Assembly: GCF_017305435.1 (NCBI RefSeq)
Contig: NZ_JAFKIP010000006.1
Coordinates: 124,001 to 188,000, forward strand
Source of the DNA: Microbacterium sp.
GTDB lineage: Bacteria > Actinomycetota > Actinomycetes > Actinomycetales > Microbacteriaceae
Direction of reading: 5' to 3'
Length of the DNA: 64,000 nucleotides
In this document: positions 26,571 through 34,994 of the stretch, piece by piece
Layout of the letters: every line of letters begins with the position of its first letter
How positions within the stretch are numbered: the stretch's first letter is position 1
Position numbers and translations under genes: made by a program
Notes under the pieces: model-generated
The model's database searches: none
The model's input: the letters and a program-made list of their open reading frames with translations, nothing else
Told to the model about the DNA's origin: nothing

Positions 26571-26586
26571 CAAACGGTTCCACATC
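26571..26586 (+). promoter_or_regulatory. Operator-like site before the LacI-type gene
   Basis: CAAACGGTTCCACATC shares GTTCCACATC-like sequence and a central CG with the site at 26461. It lies about 48 bp before the repressor start, consistent with autoregulation. Support is sequence similarity between the two sites only. Confidence 0.5.
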
Positions 26587-26633
26587 TTTGAGGTTTTCGA
26601 CTATCGTGGGAAGGCGACTCGAGGAGGAGCCGG

Positions 26634-27653
26634 ATGGCAGGCATTGCAGAGGTGGCCGCACAGGCGGGCGTCTCGAAAGCGACGGCGAGTCGCGCATTGA
26701 GCGGTTCGGGCTACGTGTCCGACGCGACGCGTGCCCGCGTGCGGGATGCCGCGGACGCGCTCGGCTACGTCCCGTCGGCCGGCGCCGTGGGCCTGGCGAC
26801 CGGTCGCACCCAGAACATCGGCGTCGTCATGCCGTATCTCAATCGGTGGTTCTTCGCGGAGGTGCTCGAAGGCATCCAGCAGGCGCTCCTGGAACGTGGA
26901 CTCGACCTGACGCTGTACGACGCGAAGCCGGGCACGCCCGGCCGCGAGAGGATCTTCGGCGACTTCCTCGCTCGCAAGCGCTTCGACGGCCTCATCGCCG
27001 TCGGCCTCGAGCCGGTCGACCAGGAGATCGATCAGCTCACGCAGATCGGTCGGCCGATCGTCAGCGTGGTGGGCAGCGGAGAGCAGACGAGCGTGGTCGC
27101 CGTCGACGACGACCACGCGGCGCGACGTGCGACCGAACACCTCATCGAGCTCGGCCATCGAGACATCGCCTTCGTGGGCGGCTCACCGCGCAGCCACTGG
27201 GCGCACGTCGATCAGGAGCGTCTCGCAGGTTATCGCCACGCGATGCGCCAAGCCGGGCTCTCCGAGTTCGTCCGGCACGCGCACTCCGAGGTGTCGCTGC
27301 CCGGCGGCTACGCGGCGGCCGCCGACCTGCTGGGCGACACCCGCCGCCGCCCCACGGCGATCGTGGGCGTCTGCGACGAAGTCGCGATCGGGACCATCAT
27401 CGCGGCCCGTCGCCTCGGCATCCAGGTGCCGGCTTCGCTCTCGGTCGTCGGCATCGACGACCACGAGTTCGCGGAGATGTTCGCCCTCACGACGCTCCAG
27501 CAGGTTCCGCGCGAGCAAGGGGCGGCGGCCGTCGAGGTGCTGCTCGCCGAGATCGCCGAACCGGGGCGCGCGCGCACCGTCGTGCGGACGCCGGCGCGCC
27601 TCATCATGCGCAACTCCACCGCGGCGCCGCTGACGGGAAGCGCCGCCGAATGA
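26634..27653 (+). CDS. LacI-family transcriptional regulator
   Basis: A 339-residue repressor with an N-terminal LacI HTH (IAEVAAQAGVSKATASRALSGSGYVSDATRARV, residues 3-35) and a periplasmic-binding-like effector domain. The hinge helix region is DAADALGYVPSAGAVGLATGRT. GAGGAGGAG precedes the ATG. Divergent transcription from the sugar ABC operon and shared operator-like sites make it the likely sugar-responsive repressor of that importer. The effector sugar is unknown. Confidence 0.93.
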   Translation: MAGIAEVAAQAGVSKATASRALSGSGYVSDATRARVRDAADALGYVPSAGAVGLATGRTQNIGVVMPYLNRWFFAEVLEGIQQALLERGLDLTLYDAKPGTPGRERIFGDFLARKRFDGLIAVGLEPVDQEIDQLTQIGRPIVSVVGSGEQTSVVAVDDDHAARRATEHLIELGHRDIAFVGGSPRSHWAHVDQERLAGYRHAMRQAGLSEFVRHAHSEVSLPGGYAAAADLLGDTRRRPTAIVGVCDEVAIGTIIAARRLGIQVPASLSVVGIDDHEFAEMFALTTLQQVPREQGAAAVEVLLAEIAEPGRARTVVRTPARLIMRNSTAAPLTGSAAE

Positions 27654-27657
27654 CGAA

Positions 27658-27684
27658 GGCCCCCCTGCGTGATGCAGGAGGGCC
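27658..27684. terminator. Bidirectional terminator between lacI-type gene and rplL
   Basis: An 11-bp stem with one mismatch (27658-27668 with 27674-27684) and a 5-nt loop lies between the two convergent genes, a few bases after the repressor stop and about 20 bp after the rplL stop. Confidence 0.75.
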
Positions 27685-27704
27685 CTCGGAACGCGTGAGC
27701 GTGA

Positions 27705-28088
27705 TTACTTCAAGGTAACCGTCGCGCCGGCCTCTTCGAGGGAAGCCTTGGCCTTCTCGGCGGTCTCCTTGTTCGCGCCCTCGAGCACGGCCTTGGGGGC
27801 ACCGTCGACGACGGCCTTGGCCTCGCCGAGGCCGAGCGAGGTGAGCTCGCGGACGACCTTGATGACCTGGATCTTCTTGTCGCCGGCGGCCTCGAGGATG
27901 ACGTCGAACGAGTCCTTCTCCTCCTCGGCTTCAGCGGCGCCCGCGCCACCGGCGGCACCGGCAACGGCGACGGGGGCAGCGGCGGTGACCTCGAACTTCT
28001 CCTCGAACGCCTTGACGAAGTCGTTGAGCTCGACGAGGGTCAGGCCGGCGAACTGCTCGAGCAGCTCCTCAGTGGTGAGCTTAGCCAT
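27705..28088 (-). CDS. rplL: 50S ribosomal protein L7/L12
   Basis: The 127-residue stalk protein of the large ribosomal subunit, which recruits translation factors. The N-terminal dimerisation part ([29 protein letters not shown]), the Ala/Gly hinge ([22 protein letters not shown]) and the C-terminal factor-binding domain ([39 protein letters not shown]) are all complete. It follows rplJ by 49 bp, with an AGGAG before its ATG, and ends at a strong terminator. Confidence 0.98.
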   Translation of the reverse strand: MAKLTTEELLEQFAGLTLVELNDFVKAFEEKFEVTAAAPVAVAGAAGGAGAAEAEEEKDSFDVILEAAGDKKIQVIKVVRELTSLGLGEAKAVVDGAPKAVLEGANKETAEKAKASLEEAGATVTLK

Positions 28089-28137
28089 GATGTATCTCCT
28101 AGATAGATGGGGTGTGTGGTGAAGAGATCGCCACCGC

Positions 28138-28626
28138 TCACGCGGCTTCGGCGGTCTCCAGCTTTTCGCGAAGCGCGTCGATGGTGGCGGCAGCCTTGCC
28201 CATCGTCGCCTTCATCATGCCCGCCGCCTTCGCCAGCAGAACCTCACGGCTCTCGAGCGAGGCGTACTTGTTGACCTCGTCGGCACTCAGGGCGTTGCCC
28301 TCGAAGATGCCGCCCTTGATCACCAGAAGCGGGTTGGCCTTGGCGAAGTCACGAAGAGCCTTGGCGGTGGCGACGAAGTCACCGTGCACGAAAGCGACGG
28401 CCGAGGGACCCTTGAGGTCCTCGTCCAGCGCCGTGATCCCCGCGTTGTTGGCGGCGATCTTGGTCAGCGTGTTCTTCACCACGGCGTACGAGGCGTCCTG
28501 ACGGATGCTGTTGCGCAGCTGCTTGAGCTGGGCAACCGTCAGACCGCGGTACTCGGTCAGCAGAACGGCAGCGGAGTCCTCGAAGTTCTTCGTGAGCTCG
28601 GCAACCGATGCGTCCTTGCGCGCCAT
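28138..28626 (-). CDS. rplJ: 50S ribosomal protein L10
   Basis: The 162-residue L10 protein, base of the ribosomal stalk that binds L7/L12 dimers. It starts with [38 protein letters not shown]; a longer frame to 28809 runs into the leader region and is rejected. AAGGAG lies 5 nt before the ATG at 28626. The 3' helix ([15 protein letters not shown]) is the L7/L12-binding region. It is the first gene of the rplJ-rplL operon and is preceded by a structured leader and a good promoter. Confidence 0.98.
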   Translation of the reverse strand: MARKDASVAELTKNFEDSAAVLLTEYRGLTVAQLKQLRNSIRQDASYAVVKNTLTKIAANNAGITALDEDLKGPSAVAFVHGDFVATAKALRDFAKANPLLVIKGGIFEGNALSADEVNKYASLESREVLLAKAAGMMKATMGKAAATIDALREKLETAEAA

Positions 28627-28832
28627 GGTCACTCCTTGGATGTGTACGTGACGCCCCAGGGTGCCGGGGCGCCGCCTCGACCACTCCCCCAACGCGAAGA
28701 AGCTCCGGCGCAAGCGCACGGAGCTTCGATTCCGGTTTCCCGGTGAATTCAGTGTCACCTGCGCGGGCCCCTGCGATGCAGAGCTTCGTCGGCGTGAGCT
28801 TTCGCGCACACCGAGACCAGCGGTCTTTGGCT
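28627..28832 (-). ncRNA. Probable L10-type ribosomal protein leader
   Basis: The roughly 206-nt 5' leader of rplJ can fold into clear hairpins. One has arms CGGUGUGCGC and GCUCACGCCG closed by a GAAA loop (about 28792-28815). Another pairs GAAGCUCC with GGAGCUUC nearer the gene (about 28704-28732). L10(L12)4 binding to such leaders represses rplJL in other bacteria. Boundaries and the assignment are inferred from fold and position. Confidence 0.65.
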
Positions 28833-28838
28833 TCGACG

Positions 28839-28867
28839 AGTCTACGCGCCGCCCGCCCGCCCGCCAA
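28839..28867 (-). promoter_or_regulatory. Sigma-70 promoter of rplJ-rplL
   Basis: Reading the minus strand, TTGGCG (28867-28862) and TAGACT (28844-28839) are spaced by exactly 17 bp, predicting initiation near 28832. The 170 bp further upstream, to the YqaJ gene at 29040, shows no gene or obvious motif. Confidence 0.75.
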
Positions 28868-29039
28868 ATCGCGCCCCGGCATCCACGTCCGGTCCTCTGC
28901 GCGCGCCGAGGTCACCCCGTCTTCTCGAGAGCGCCCGTCATTGACCGTGAAGAAGCGGCCGTCTCGGCAACATCAGGCGCTCTCGGCGAGTCGCGCGCGT
29001 CGCGCACTCACGAATCGCGTCGCGGGTTAGCCTCGAAGA

Positions 29040-29732
29040 ATGACTCCGGAGGCCTTCGCATCGCTCGCCCCGGACCTCGCCGCCCGCATCGTCGCCGATT
29101 CGCGCGATCGCGTCGGCTGGATGCGCGCGCGGTCACGCGGCATCACGGCGACGGATGTCGCACAGCTCACGAGCCACACGGCGATCGCCCGCGCCGCGGA
29201 TTCCAAGCTCGGCGGCGGGCCCGGATTCTCCGGCAACGCCTACACCGATCACGGGCGGCGGCGCGAGCCCGAGATCGCCGCGTGGGTGGCCGCGACCCAC
29301 GGCATCCAGCCGTCCTCCGCCCTGTTCCACGCCGTCGTCGAGAAGCGTCACCTGGCGACGCCCGACGGAATCGCGGTGGATGCCGAGGGCCGCGTGACCC
29401 TCGCCGAGATCAAGACGACCAACAAGACGTGGCGCTCCATCCCCCGCACCTACCTGCGTCAGGTGTGGTGGCAGCAGCACGTGCTCGGCGCCGAGCGGAC
29501 ACTCGTCGTCTGGGAGGAGCACGACGGGTTCGTCCCCGTGGGCGACGAGCCCCGCTGCGCGTGGGTCGAGCGCGACGAGCGTGAGATCGGTCAGCTCGTG
29601 CGCCTCGCGACGGAGCTCATCGACGAGCTGTACCGACGGACGATGTCGCGTCGCGGCATCCCTGTCACCACGGTCGCTCCGCCCGCCGCGCGGCCGCGCG
29701 AGCCGTTCCGCGCCCTCGCGCTCGCCGACTGA
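29040..29732 (+). CDS. YqaJ-type phage-recombinase-like exonuclease
   Basis: A 230-residue PD-(D/E)XK nuclease of the YqaJ/lambda exonuclease group. It has the N-terminal RSRGITATDVAQL block, HGRRREPEIAAW (Glu76), ATPDGIAVD (Asp109) and LAEIKTT (Glu123, Lys125) in the right order. Phage versions resect double-stranded DNA for annealing recombination. No recombinase, single-strand binding protein or phage gene lies nearby, and base composition matches the neighbours, so this appears to be a chromosomal, domesticated copy. Confidence 0.85.
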   Translation: MTPEAFASLAPDLAARIVADSRDRVGWMRARSRGITATDVAQLTSHTAIARAADSKLGGGPGFSGNAYTDHGRRREPEIAAWVAATHGIQPSSALFHAVVEKRHLATPDGIAVDAEGRVTLAEIKTTNKTWRSIPRTYLRQVWWQQHVLGAERTLVVWEEHDGFVPVGDEPRCAWVERDEREIGQLVRLATELIDELYRRTMSRRGIPVTTVAPPAARPREPFRALALAD

Positions 29733-29812
29733 CGCACGCTCACCCCGACGCCTGCCCGCCGCCTCCCTCGCGATCGCGTGGCAATGCCGTGCGATGACGT
29801 GCGGCGACCTTG

Positions 29813-29874
29813 GTTGACGTAGGTCAACGAGAGCTGTATCGTTGACCAGTCTCAACGGTTGATATCAATCAACC
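29813..29874 (+). promoter_or_regulatory. Promoter overlapped by three palindromic MarR-type operator sites
   Basis: TTGACG (29814-29819), 17 bp, TATCGT (29837-29842) makes a strong promoter for the MFS gene. Three palindromes cover it: GTTGAC-N4-GTCAAC (29813-29828), GTTGA-N6-TCAAC (29841-29856) and GGTTGAT-N4-ATCAACC (29857-29874). The common half-site GTTGA suggests a dimeric MarR repressor, presumably the gene at 31670. Confidence 0.75.
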
Positions 29875-29929
29875 ATTGCCTCTCGGCACCGTCGCCTTCC
29901 TCGTTTCGCATCACTCTCGAAGGATCCCC

Positions 29930-31663
29930 ATGTCAGCCACGCCCTCCGACGCCGCGCTGAAGCCGCGCATGAACCACCGCCAAGTGCTCGAGGCCCTCTC
30001 CGGCCTCATCCTCGGCATGTTCGTGTCGATGCTCGCCTCGACGGTCGTCTCCACCTCGCTCCCCGTCATCATCCACGACCTCGACGGCAACCAGACCGCG
30101 TTCACCTGGGTCGTCACGGCGACCCTCCTGACTACGGCGATCTCGACTCCCATCTGGGGCAAGCTCGCCGACCTGACCAACCGCAAGGTGCTCTACCAGC
30201 TCGCGATCGTGATCTTCGTCCTCGCGACGGCGGCGGCCGGGTTCTCGACCAGCCCCGAGATGCTGATCGCCTTCCGCGCGGTGCAGGGCATCGGCGCCGG
30301 CGGCCTCGCGGCGCTCAGCCAGGTGCTCATGGCCGACATCATCAGCCCGCGCGAGCGCGGGCGCTACATGGGCCTCTTCGGCGGCGTCATGGCGCTCGCC
30401 ACGATCGGCGGCCCCCTGCTCGGCGGCGTGATCACGGATGCCTGGGGCTGGCGCTGGAACTTCTTCGTGTCGCTTCCGGTGGCGATCATCGCGCTCATCC
30501 TCGTGCAGGCGACGCTCCACGTGCCCGCGCGCCCCAAGAAGAAGACGAGCATCGACTACGTCGGCATCGTGCTGCTCTCGGTGGCGGTCGGGATGCTGCT
30601 GATCTGGGTCACCAACGCCGGCACCACCGTGTCGGGCGACTGGGCGGATGTCGCGAACAACAACGACTGGTGGAGCCTCAACACGGTCCTCATGGTCGGC
30701 GGCGCGATCCTCGCCGCCGTCCTGTTCATCATCGTCGAGCTGCGCTCCAAGGAGCCGCTCATCCCGTTGAGCCTGTTCCGCAACCGCACCTTCACCCTGT
30801 CGGTGATCGCCTCGATCGCCACCGGCATCGCGATGTTCGGCGCGTCGGTCTTCCTCAGCCAGTACATGCAGCTCGCCCGCGGCGCCACGCCCACCGAGGC
30901 CGGGCTCATGACGATCCCGATGATCGGCGGCCTGCTGATCTCATCGATCGGCGTGGGGGCGCTCGTGACCAAGTACGGGCGCTGGAAGCCCTACCTGATC
31001 GTCGGTTCGGTGCTGCTGATCGCCGGCTCCTTCCTGCTGTCGACCATCCACTACGACACCGACTTCTTCCTCGTCTCGGTCTACATGTTCCTGCTGGGTG
31101 CCGGCGTCGGCATGACGATGCAGAACCTGGTCCTGGTCGTGCAGAACACGACGCGCCCCGAGGAGATCGGCGTCGCGAGCTCGGGCGTCACGTTCTTCCG
31201 CAGCCTCGGCGGCACGATCGGCGTGTCGGTGATGGGCGCTGCCCTCGCGGCACGCGTCGTGGACCTCGTCGCCGAGCGCAAGGACGACATCACGGCTGCG
31301 ATCATGAGCCTCGGCGACAAGGCGCAGTACTGGGGCGAGCAGCTCCAGTCGGGCGCCCTGCCGAAGGTCTCGGAGATGCCGGAGGCGCTGCGCGTCGTGT
31401 TCGAGGACATCTATGCGAACGGCATCTCACACTCGTTCCTCATCGCGGTGCCCTTCGCCGTGCTCTCGCTGCTCGCGATCGTGTTCCTGCCCAACAAGTC
31501 GCTGACGACCATGACCACCACCGAACGCATCCAGGCGAGCGAGGCCGACCTCGCGACCGTCTCGGTGCCCGAGGCCATGGCGACGCTCGCGGCGACCGGT
31601 TCGGTGCGCGTGCAGACCAATGCCGACGGCGCCGCCCCCACGGACGACGACACCCGGTCGTAG
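29930..31663 (+). CDS. DHA2-family MFS drug exporter
   Basis: A 577-residue major facilitator with about 14 predicted helices, the QacA/EmrB type of proton-driven multidrug exporter. Family marks are LSGLILGMFVSMLASTVVSTSLPVII in helix 1, WGKLADLTNRKVLYQ (motif A) and RAVQGIGAGGLAALSQVLMADIISPRERGRYMG (motifs B/C region). The ATG at 29930 has GAAGGA upstream; the frame's earlier start at 29876 lies within the operator area. The MarR gene follows after 6 bp, so the two form an autoregulated exporter operon. Drug specificity is unknown. Confidence 0.92.
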   Translation: MSATPSDAALKPRMNHRQVLEALSGLILGMFVSMLASTVVSTSLPVIIHDLDGNQTAFTWVVTATLLTTAISTPIWGKLADLTNRKVLYQLAIVIFVLATAAAGFSTSPEMLIAFRAVQGIGAGGLAALSQVLMADIISPRERGRYMGLFGGVMALATIGGPLLGGVITDAWGWRWNFFVSLPVAIIALILVQATLHVPARPKKKTSIDYVGIVLLSVAVGMLLIWVTNAGTTVSGDWADVANNNDWWSLNTVLMVGGAILAAVLFIIVELRSKEPLIPLSLFRNRTFTLSVIASIATGIAMFGASVFLSQYMQLARGATPTEAGLMTIPMIGGLLISSIGVGALVTKYGRWKPYLIVGSVLLIAGSFLLSTIHYDTDFFLVSVYMFLLGAGVGMTMQNLVLVVQNTTRPEEIGVASSGVTFFRSLGGTIGVSVMGAALAARVVDLVAERKDDITAAIMSLGDKAQYWGEQLQSGALPKVSEMPEALRVVFEDIYANGISHSFLIAVPFAVLSLLAIVFLPNKSLTTMTTTERIQASEADLATVSVPEAMATLAATGSVRVQTNADGAAPTDDDTRS

Positions 31664-31669
31664 CGGGCG

Positions 31670-32167
31670 ATGTCCCTCGACGATGCCGGGCCACGCACCG
31701 ACGCGGTGCATGACGGCGACGCTCTCCGGTCACGCACCGATGCGGTGCGTGACCTGGAGGGCGAGCTCAGCGAGTTGATCTCGCGCATGCGGCGTCTGTT
31801 GATGGAGAACGCCCAGCGCGTCAGCCCGGGCATGCTCCCCGGCGCCTACAAGGTGTTCACGACGATCGCGCGTCGGGAGCGCATCTCCCAATCGGCCCTG
31901 GCCGAGCACCTCGTCGTCGACAAGGGTCAGCTCAGCCGCACCGTGCGAGAGCTCGAGCAGCTCGGCCTCATCCGACGCGACCCCGACCCCGACGACGGGC
32001 GCGCGAGCATCCTCTCCCCCACCGCGCTCGGCCTCGACCGCCTCGCACACGCGCGCGCACCGCAGGAGGACACCCTCGTGAAGGCGCTGGACGGATGGCC
32101 CGTCGACGACATCCAGAACCTCACGAGACTCCTGCACGCCCTCACGACGAGCACGCTGCCGCACTGA
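31670..32167 (+). CDS. MarR-family repressor
   Basis: A 165-residue winged-helix regulator with SQSALAEHLVVDKGQLSRTVRELEQLGLIRRDPDPDDGRASILSPT, the MarR recognition helix and wing. It lies 6 bp after the MFS exporter and probably represses that operon through the GTTGA palindromes at 29813-29874. The N-terminal 25 residues are encoded by a 39-bp-period repeat (31692 and 31731) and are not MarR-like, so the true start could be later. Confidence 0.88.
   Translation: MSLDDAGPRTDAVHDGDALRSRTDAVRDLEGELSELISRMRRLLMENAQRVSPGMLPGAYKVFTTIARRERISQSALAEHLVVDKGQLSRTVRELEQLGLIRRDPDPDDGRASILSPTALGLDRLAHARAPQEDTLVKALDGWPVDDIQNLTRLLHALTTSTLPH
31692..31753 (+). repeat. 39-bp-period direct repeat at the start of the marR-type gene
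   Basis: A 23-bp sequence at 31692-31714 recurs with two changes at 31731-31753, exactly 13 codons apart. Each copy contains the palindrome GCACCG-N3-CGGTGC. It may be coding duplication (RTDAV repeated) or an operator pair inside the reading frame. Confidence 0.6.
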
Positions 32168-32277
32168 CCTTCTCGACCCGGTAGCACCCGCGTAACACGT
32201 CGGAGACAAATCCGCGCTTGACTGGGTCGCACCCCAGGCATCCTGCTGGCGACGACGACACGCGGAAGGACACGCTC

Positions 32278-33309
32278 ATGAAGTTCCGGCCGCTGCGCCT
32301 CGCTTCCGTCACCGACTCCACCCCCGCCGAGCCGATCGCGGTGCCCGAGGAGATGCGCGCCGTCGTCTTCGACGCCCCGGGCGACGCCGATGCGCTGCGT
32401 GTGACCGCGACGCCGACGCCCGCACCCGTGCTGAGCGAGGTGCTCGTGCGCGTGATCGCCGCCGGCGTGAACCCGATCGACGCGAAGACGCGGTCGGGGG
32501 CGGGCCTGAGCGCCGCGATCGAGGGGTACCCGAGCACCTTGGGGTTCGACTTCAGCGGCGTCGTCGTGACGTCGCCGTACGAGACGCATCCCTTCCCCGT
32601 CGGCACGGAGGTGTTCGGCATGGCCGCCTTCCCTCGCTCGGGCGGGAGCTACGCCGAGTACGTCGTCGCCCCGACGCTGTCCGTCGCCCGCAAGCCCACA
32701 TCGCTCTCGCACGTCGAGGCCGCGGGGGTGCCGTTGGCGGCGTTGACCGCGTGGGGGCTCGTCGTCGAGACCGCGCACGCGCACGAGGGGCAGCGGATCC
32801 TCATCCACGCCGGCTCCGGCGGCGTCGGTCACTTCGCCGTCCAGCTCGCCGCGTACTTCGGCGCGCACGTCACCGCGACCGGATCCGGCCCGAACCTCGG
32901 ATGGCTGCGCGAGCTCGGGGCATCCGTCGTCATCGACCGCCTCACGACCAGGTTCGAGGATGTCGTCGGCGAGGTCGACGTCGTCATCGACCTCGTCGGC
33001 AACACCCACGACACCACCGGGTCGCGCTCGATCGGGGTCATCCGCCGCGGGGGCCTGTACGTGCTCGTGCCGACGGGCTCGTGGCCGGGATACGCCGAGG
33101 CCGCAGCGGCTGCCACGGTGCGCGCGACGTCGTACAAGGTGACGCCGGACGGCGTCGTGCTGGCGACCCTCGCGCGGCTTCTGGACTCGGGCGCGATCCG
33201 CGTGTTCGTCGACCGCGTGTTCCCGCTCTCCGAGGCCGCCGCCGCGCACCGCGAGCTCGAACAGGGGCACACACGGGGGAAGATCGTGCTGTCGGTCGCT
33301 GAGGCCTGA
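32278..33309 (+). CDS. Quinone-oxidoreductase-like NADP-dependent dehydrogenase (MDR superfamily)
   Basis: A 343-residue medium-chain dehydrogenase/reductase without the structural zinc cysteines, hence of the quinone oxidoreductase type. The GroES-like half starts with MRAVVFDAPGDADALRV and the nucleotide-binding motif is HAGSGGVGHFAVQLAAYFGAHVTATG. GGAAGGA stands 8 bp before ATG 32278, so the earlier ATG is rejected. It probably reduces quinones or enones with NADPH. It stands alone between the MarR and the LysG-type genes. Confidence 0.88.
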   Translation: MKFRPLRLASVTDSTPAEPIAVPEEMRAVVFDAPGDADALRVTATPTPAPVLSEVLVRVIAAGVNPIDAKTRSGAGLSAAIEGYPSTLGFDFSGVVVTSPYETHPFPVGTEVFGMAAFPRSGGSYAEYVVAPTLSVARKPTSLSHVEAAGVPLAALTAWGLVVETAHAHEGQRILIHAGSGGVGHFAVQLAAYFGAHVTATGSGPNLGWLRELGASVVIDRLTTRFEDVVGEVDVVIDLVGNTHDTTGSRSIGVIRRGGLYVLVPTGSWPGYAEAAAAATVRATSYKVTPDGVVLATLARLLDSGAIRVFVDRVFPLSEAAAAHRELEQGHTRGKIVLSVAEA

Positions 33310-33318
33310 CGCGTCTCG

Positions 33319-34197
33319 TCAGCGCAGCACCCGCCGCCCTTCCGCGACGACGTCCTCGGCGACGGCGTCGAGCAGCGTCGACCGCAGGTTCCACTGCTGC
33401 CAGTACAGAGGCACATCGATCGCGGGCCCGCCGAGGGCGACCAGCGTCCCGTCCGCGATCCCCGGCCGCGCCTGCCTCTCCGGCAGCAGCGCCCAGCCGA
33501 GACCGAGGACCGTCGCCGCGGCGAAGTCCTGCGACGCGGGCACCCGGTGGCGCGGCGGCGACGACGGGTCCGCGCCCTGCGCGACGAGCCAGCGTGACTG
33601 CAGATCGTCGCGGCGGTCGAAGTCGACGAGCGGAGCCCGGGCGAGGGCGTCTGGGCTCACCCCTCCCGCGAAGTGCGCGCGCACGAACGCGGGTGCCGCG
33701 ACCGCCTCGTACCGGAGGACGCCGAGCGCCTGCACGCGGCATCCCGCCACCGGCTCGGCACGCGACGTCACCGCCGCCATGACGACGCCCTCCTCGAGGA
33801 GGCCCGCCGTGAAGTCCTGATCGTCGCGGTGGAGGTCGAAGACCACGGGATGCCGGGCGCACAGCCGCGCGAGAGGCGGGAGGAACCAGGTCGCGAGCGA
33901 GTCGGCGTTGACCGCGAGCGGGATGCTCGTCCGGGCGGCGGCGGCCCCGAGCTCGATCGCGGCATCCTGCGCGAGCAGGTCCAGCTGACGGGCGAAACGG
34001 ACGATCGGATGCGCCGCGGGCGTCGCGCGCAGGGGCTTCGATCGTACGAGCAGGACGCGACCGAGCTCGGCCTCGAGCGCCCGGATGCGCTGGCTGACGG
34101 CCGACGTCGTGATGTGCAGGCGCTCCGCCGCCGCCTCCATGCTCCCGGCATCCAGCACGGCGGCCAAGGTGGTCGCGCCCACCGCGGGAATCCGCAT
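33319..34197 (-). CDS. LysR-type regulator, ArgP/LysG-like
   Basis: A 292-residue LysR-family activator with an N-terminal HTH (TLAAVLDAGSMEAAAERLHITTSAVSQRIRALEAELGRVLLVRS, residues 8-50) and a periplasmic-binding effector domain. The sequence is typical of ArgP (IciA)/LysG, which activate lysine/arginine exporters when the amino acid accumulates. The ATG at 34197 was chosen because the extra 59 upstream residues cover the divergent lysE promoter region. It is divergent from the LysE-type exporter gene 72 bp away, as in Corynebacterium. Confidence 0.92.
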   Translation of the reverse strand: MRIPAVGATTLAAVLDAGSMEAAAERLHITTSAVSQRIRALEAELGRVLLVRSKPLRATPAAHPIVRFARQLDLLAQDAAIELGAAAARTSIPLAVNADSLATWFLPPLARLCARHPVVFDLHRDDQDFTAGLLEEGVVMAAVTSRAEPVAGCRVQALGVLRYEAVAAPAFVRAHFAGGVSPDALARAPLVDFDRRDDLQSRWLVAQGADPSSPPRHRVPASQDFAAATVLGLGWALLPERQARPGIADGTLVALGGPAIDVPLYWQQWNLRSTLLDAVAEDVVAEGRRVLR

Positions 34198-34269
34198 GAT
34201 GAAGCCCTTCTTCACCGAATGAAAGAATCTGAACTGGACTGTATCAACCGCCGACCCTAACGTCGAGAC

Positions 34270-34959
34270 GTGCTCTCCCCCTTCCTCGCCGGCCTCGGTC
34301 TCGGTCTCTCGCTCATCGTCGCGATCGGCGCGCAGAACCTGTTCGTCCTGCGGCAGGGCATCCGGCGAGAGCACGCCGTCGCGGTCGCGCTCGTGTGCGC
34401 GCTGTCCGACGCCGCGCTGATCGCGGTGGGGGTGTCAGGGCTCGGGGTGCTTCTGCACGCCGCACCCTGGCTGATCGACGCCGTGCGCTGGGCCGGCGCC
34501 GCGTTCCTCGCGGTCTACGCACTGATCGCCGCACGTCGGGCGCTGCGCGGGAACGGGGAGACGCTGGATGCCGCGGCGCCGGCCGTCGCCTCCGACGCCC
34601 CGATCACGGCCACACCACTCGCCGGCGCCGGCTCCCCGCGGTCGACGGCGACCCGCCCACGGGCGGCCTCTCGACTGGCGCCCGTGCTCCTCACGTGCCT
34701 CGCGCTGACCTGGCTGAATCCGCATGTCTACCTCGACACCGTGTTCCTGCTGGGCTCGGTCGCCGCGACGCACGGCGACACGCGGTGGGTGTTCGCCGCG
34801 GGAGCCGTGGTCGCGTCTTTCGGATGGTTCTTCGCGCTCGCGCTCGGCGCACGATCGCTCAGCCGGTGGCTCGCCACGCCCCGCGCGTGGCGGATTCTCG
34901 ACGGCGTCATCGCGGTCGTGATGCTCGCGATCGCGGTGAACCTCGTCTGGCCGCACTGA
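34270..34959 (+). CDS. LysE/ArgO-family basic amino acid exporter
   Basis: A 229-residue membrane exporter with six predicted helices. Family motifs are GLGLGLSLIVAIGAQNLFVLRQGIRREH at the N-terminus and LTWLNPHVYLDTVFLLGSVA in the middle. The start codon is GTG at 34270. A hydrophilic Ala/Pro/Thr-rich loop of about 45 residues (about 95-135) is longer than in E. coli ArgO. With the divergent LysG/ArgP-type activator it forms the classic lysine/arginine overflow export pair. Its 72-bp control region contains AT-rich TGTATCAA but no certain promoter. Confidence 0.92.
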   Translation: MLSPFLAGLGLGLSLIVAIGAQNLFVLRQGIRREHAVAVALVCALSDAALIAVGVSGLGVLLHAAPWLIDAVRWAGAAFLAVYALIAARRALRGNGETLDAAAPAVASDAPITATPLAGAGSPRSTATRPRAASRLAPVLLTCLALTWLNPHVYLDTVFLLGSVAATHGDTRWVFAAGAVVASFGWFFALALGARSLSRWLATPRAWRILDGVIAVVMLAIAVNLVWPH

Positions 34960-34994
34960 CCGCTCTGGCCCAGCACCGCGGGACGGTTCGCCGC

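Noticed and set aside
29040-29732. Prophage remnant around the YqaJ nuclease
   Set aside because: No integrase, recombinase partner, attachment repeat or composition change is seen nearby.
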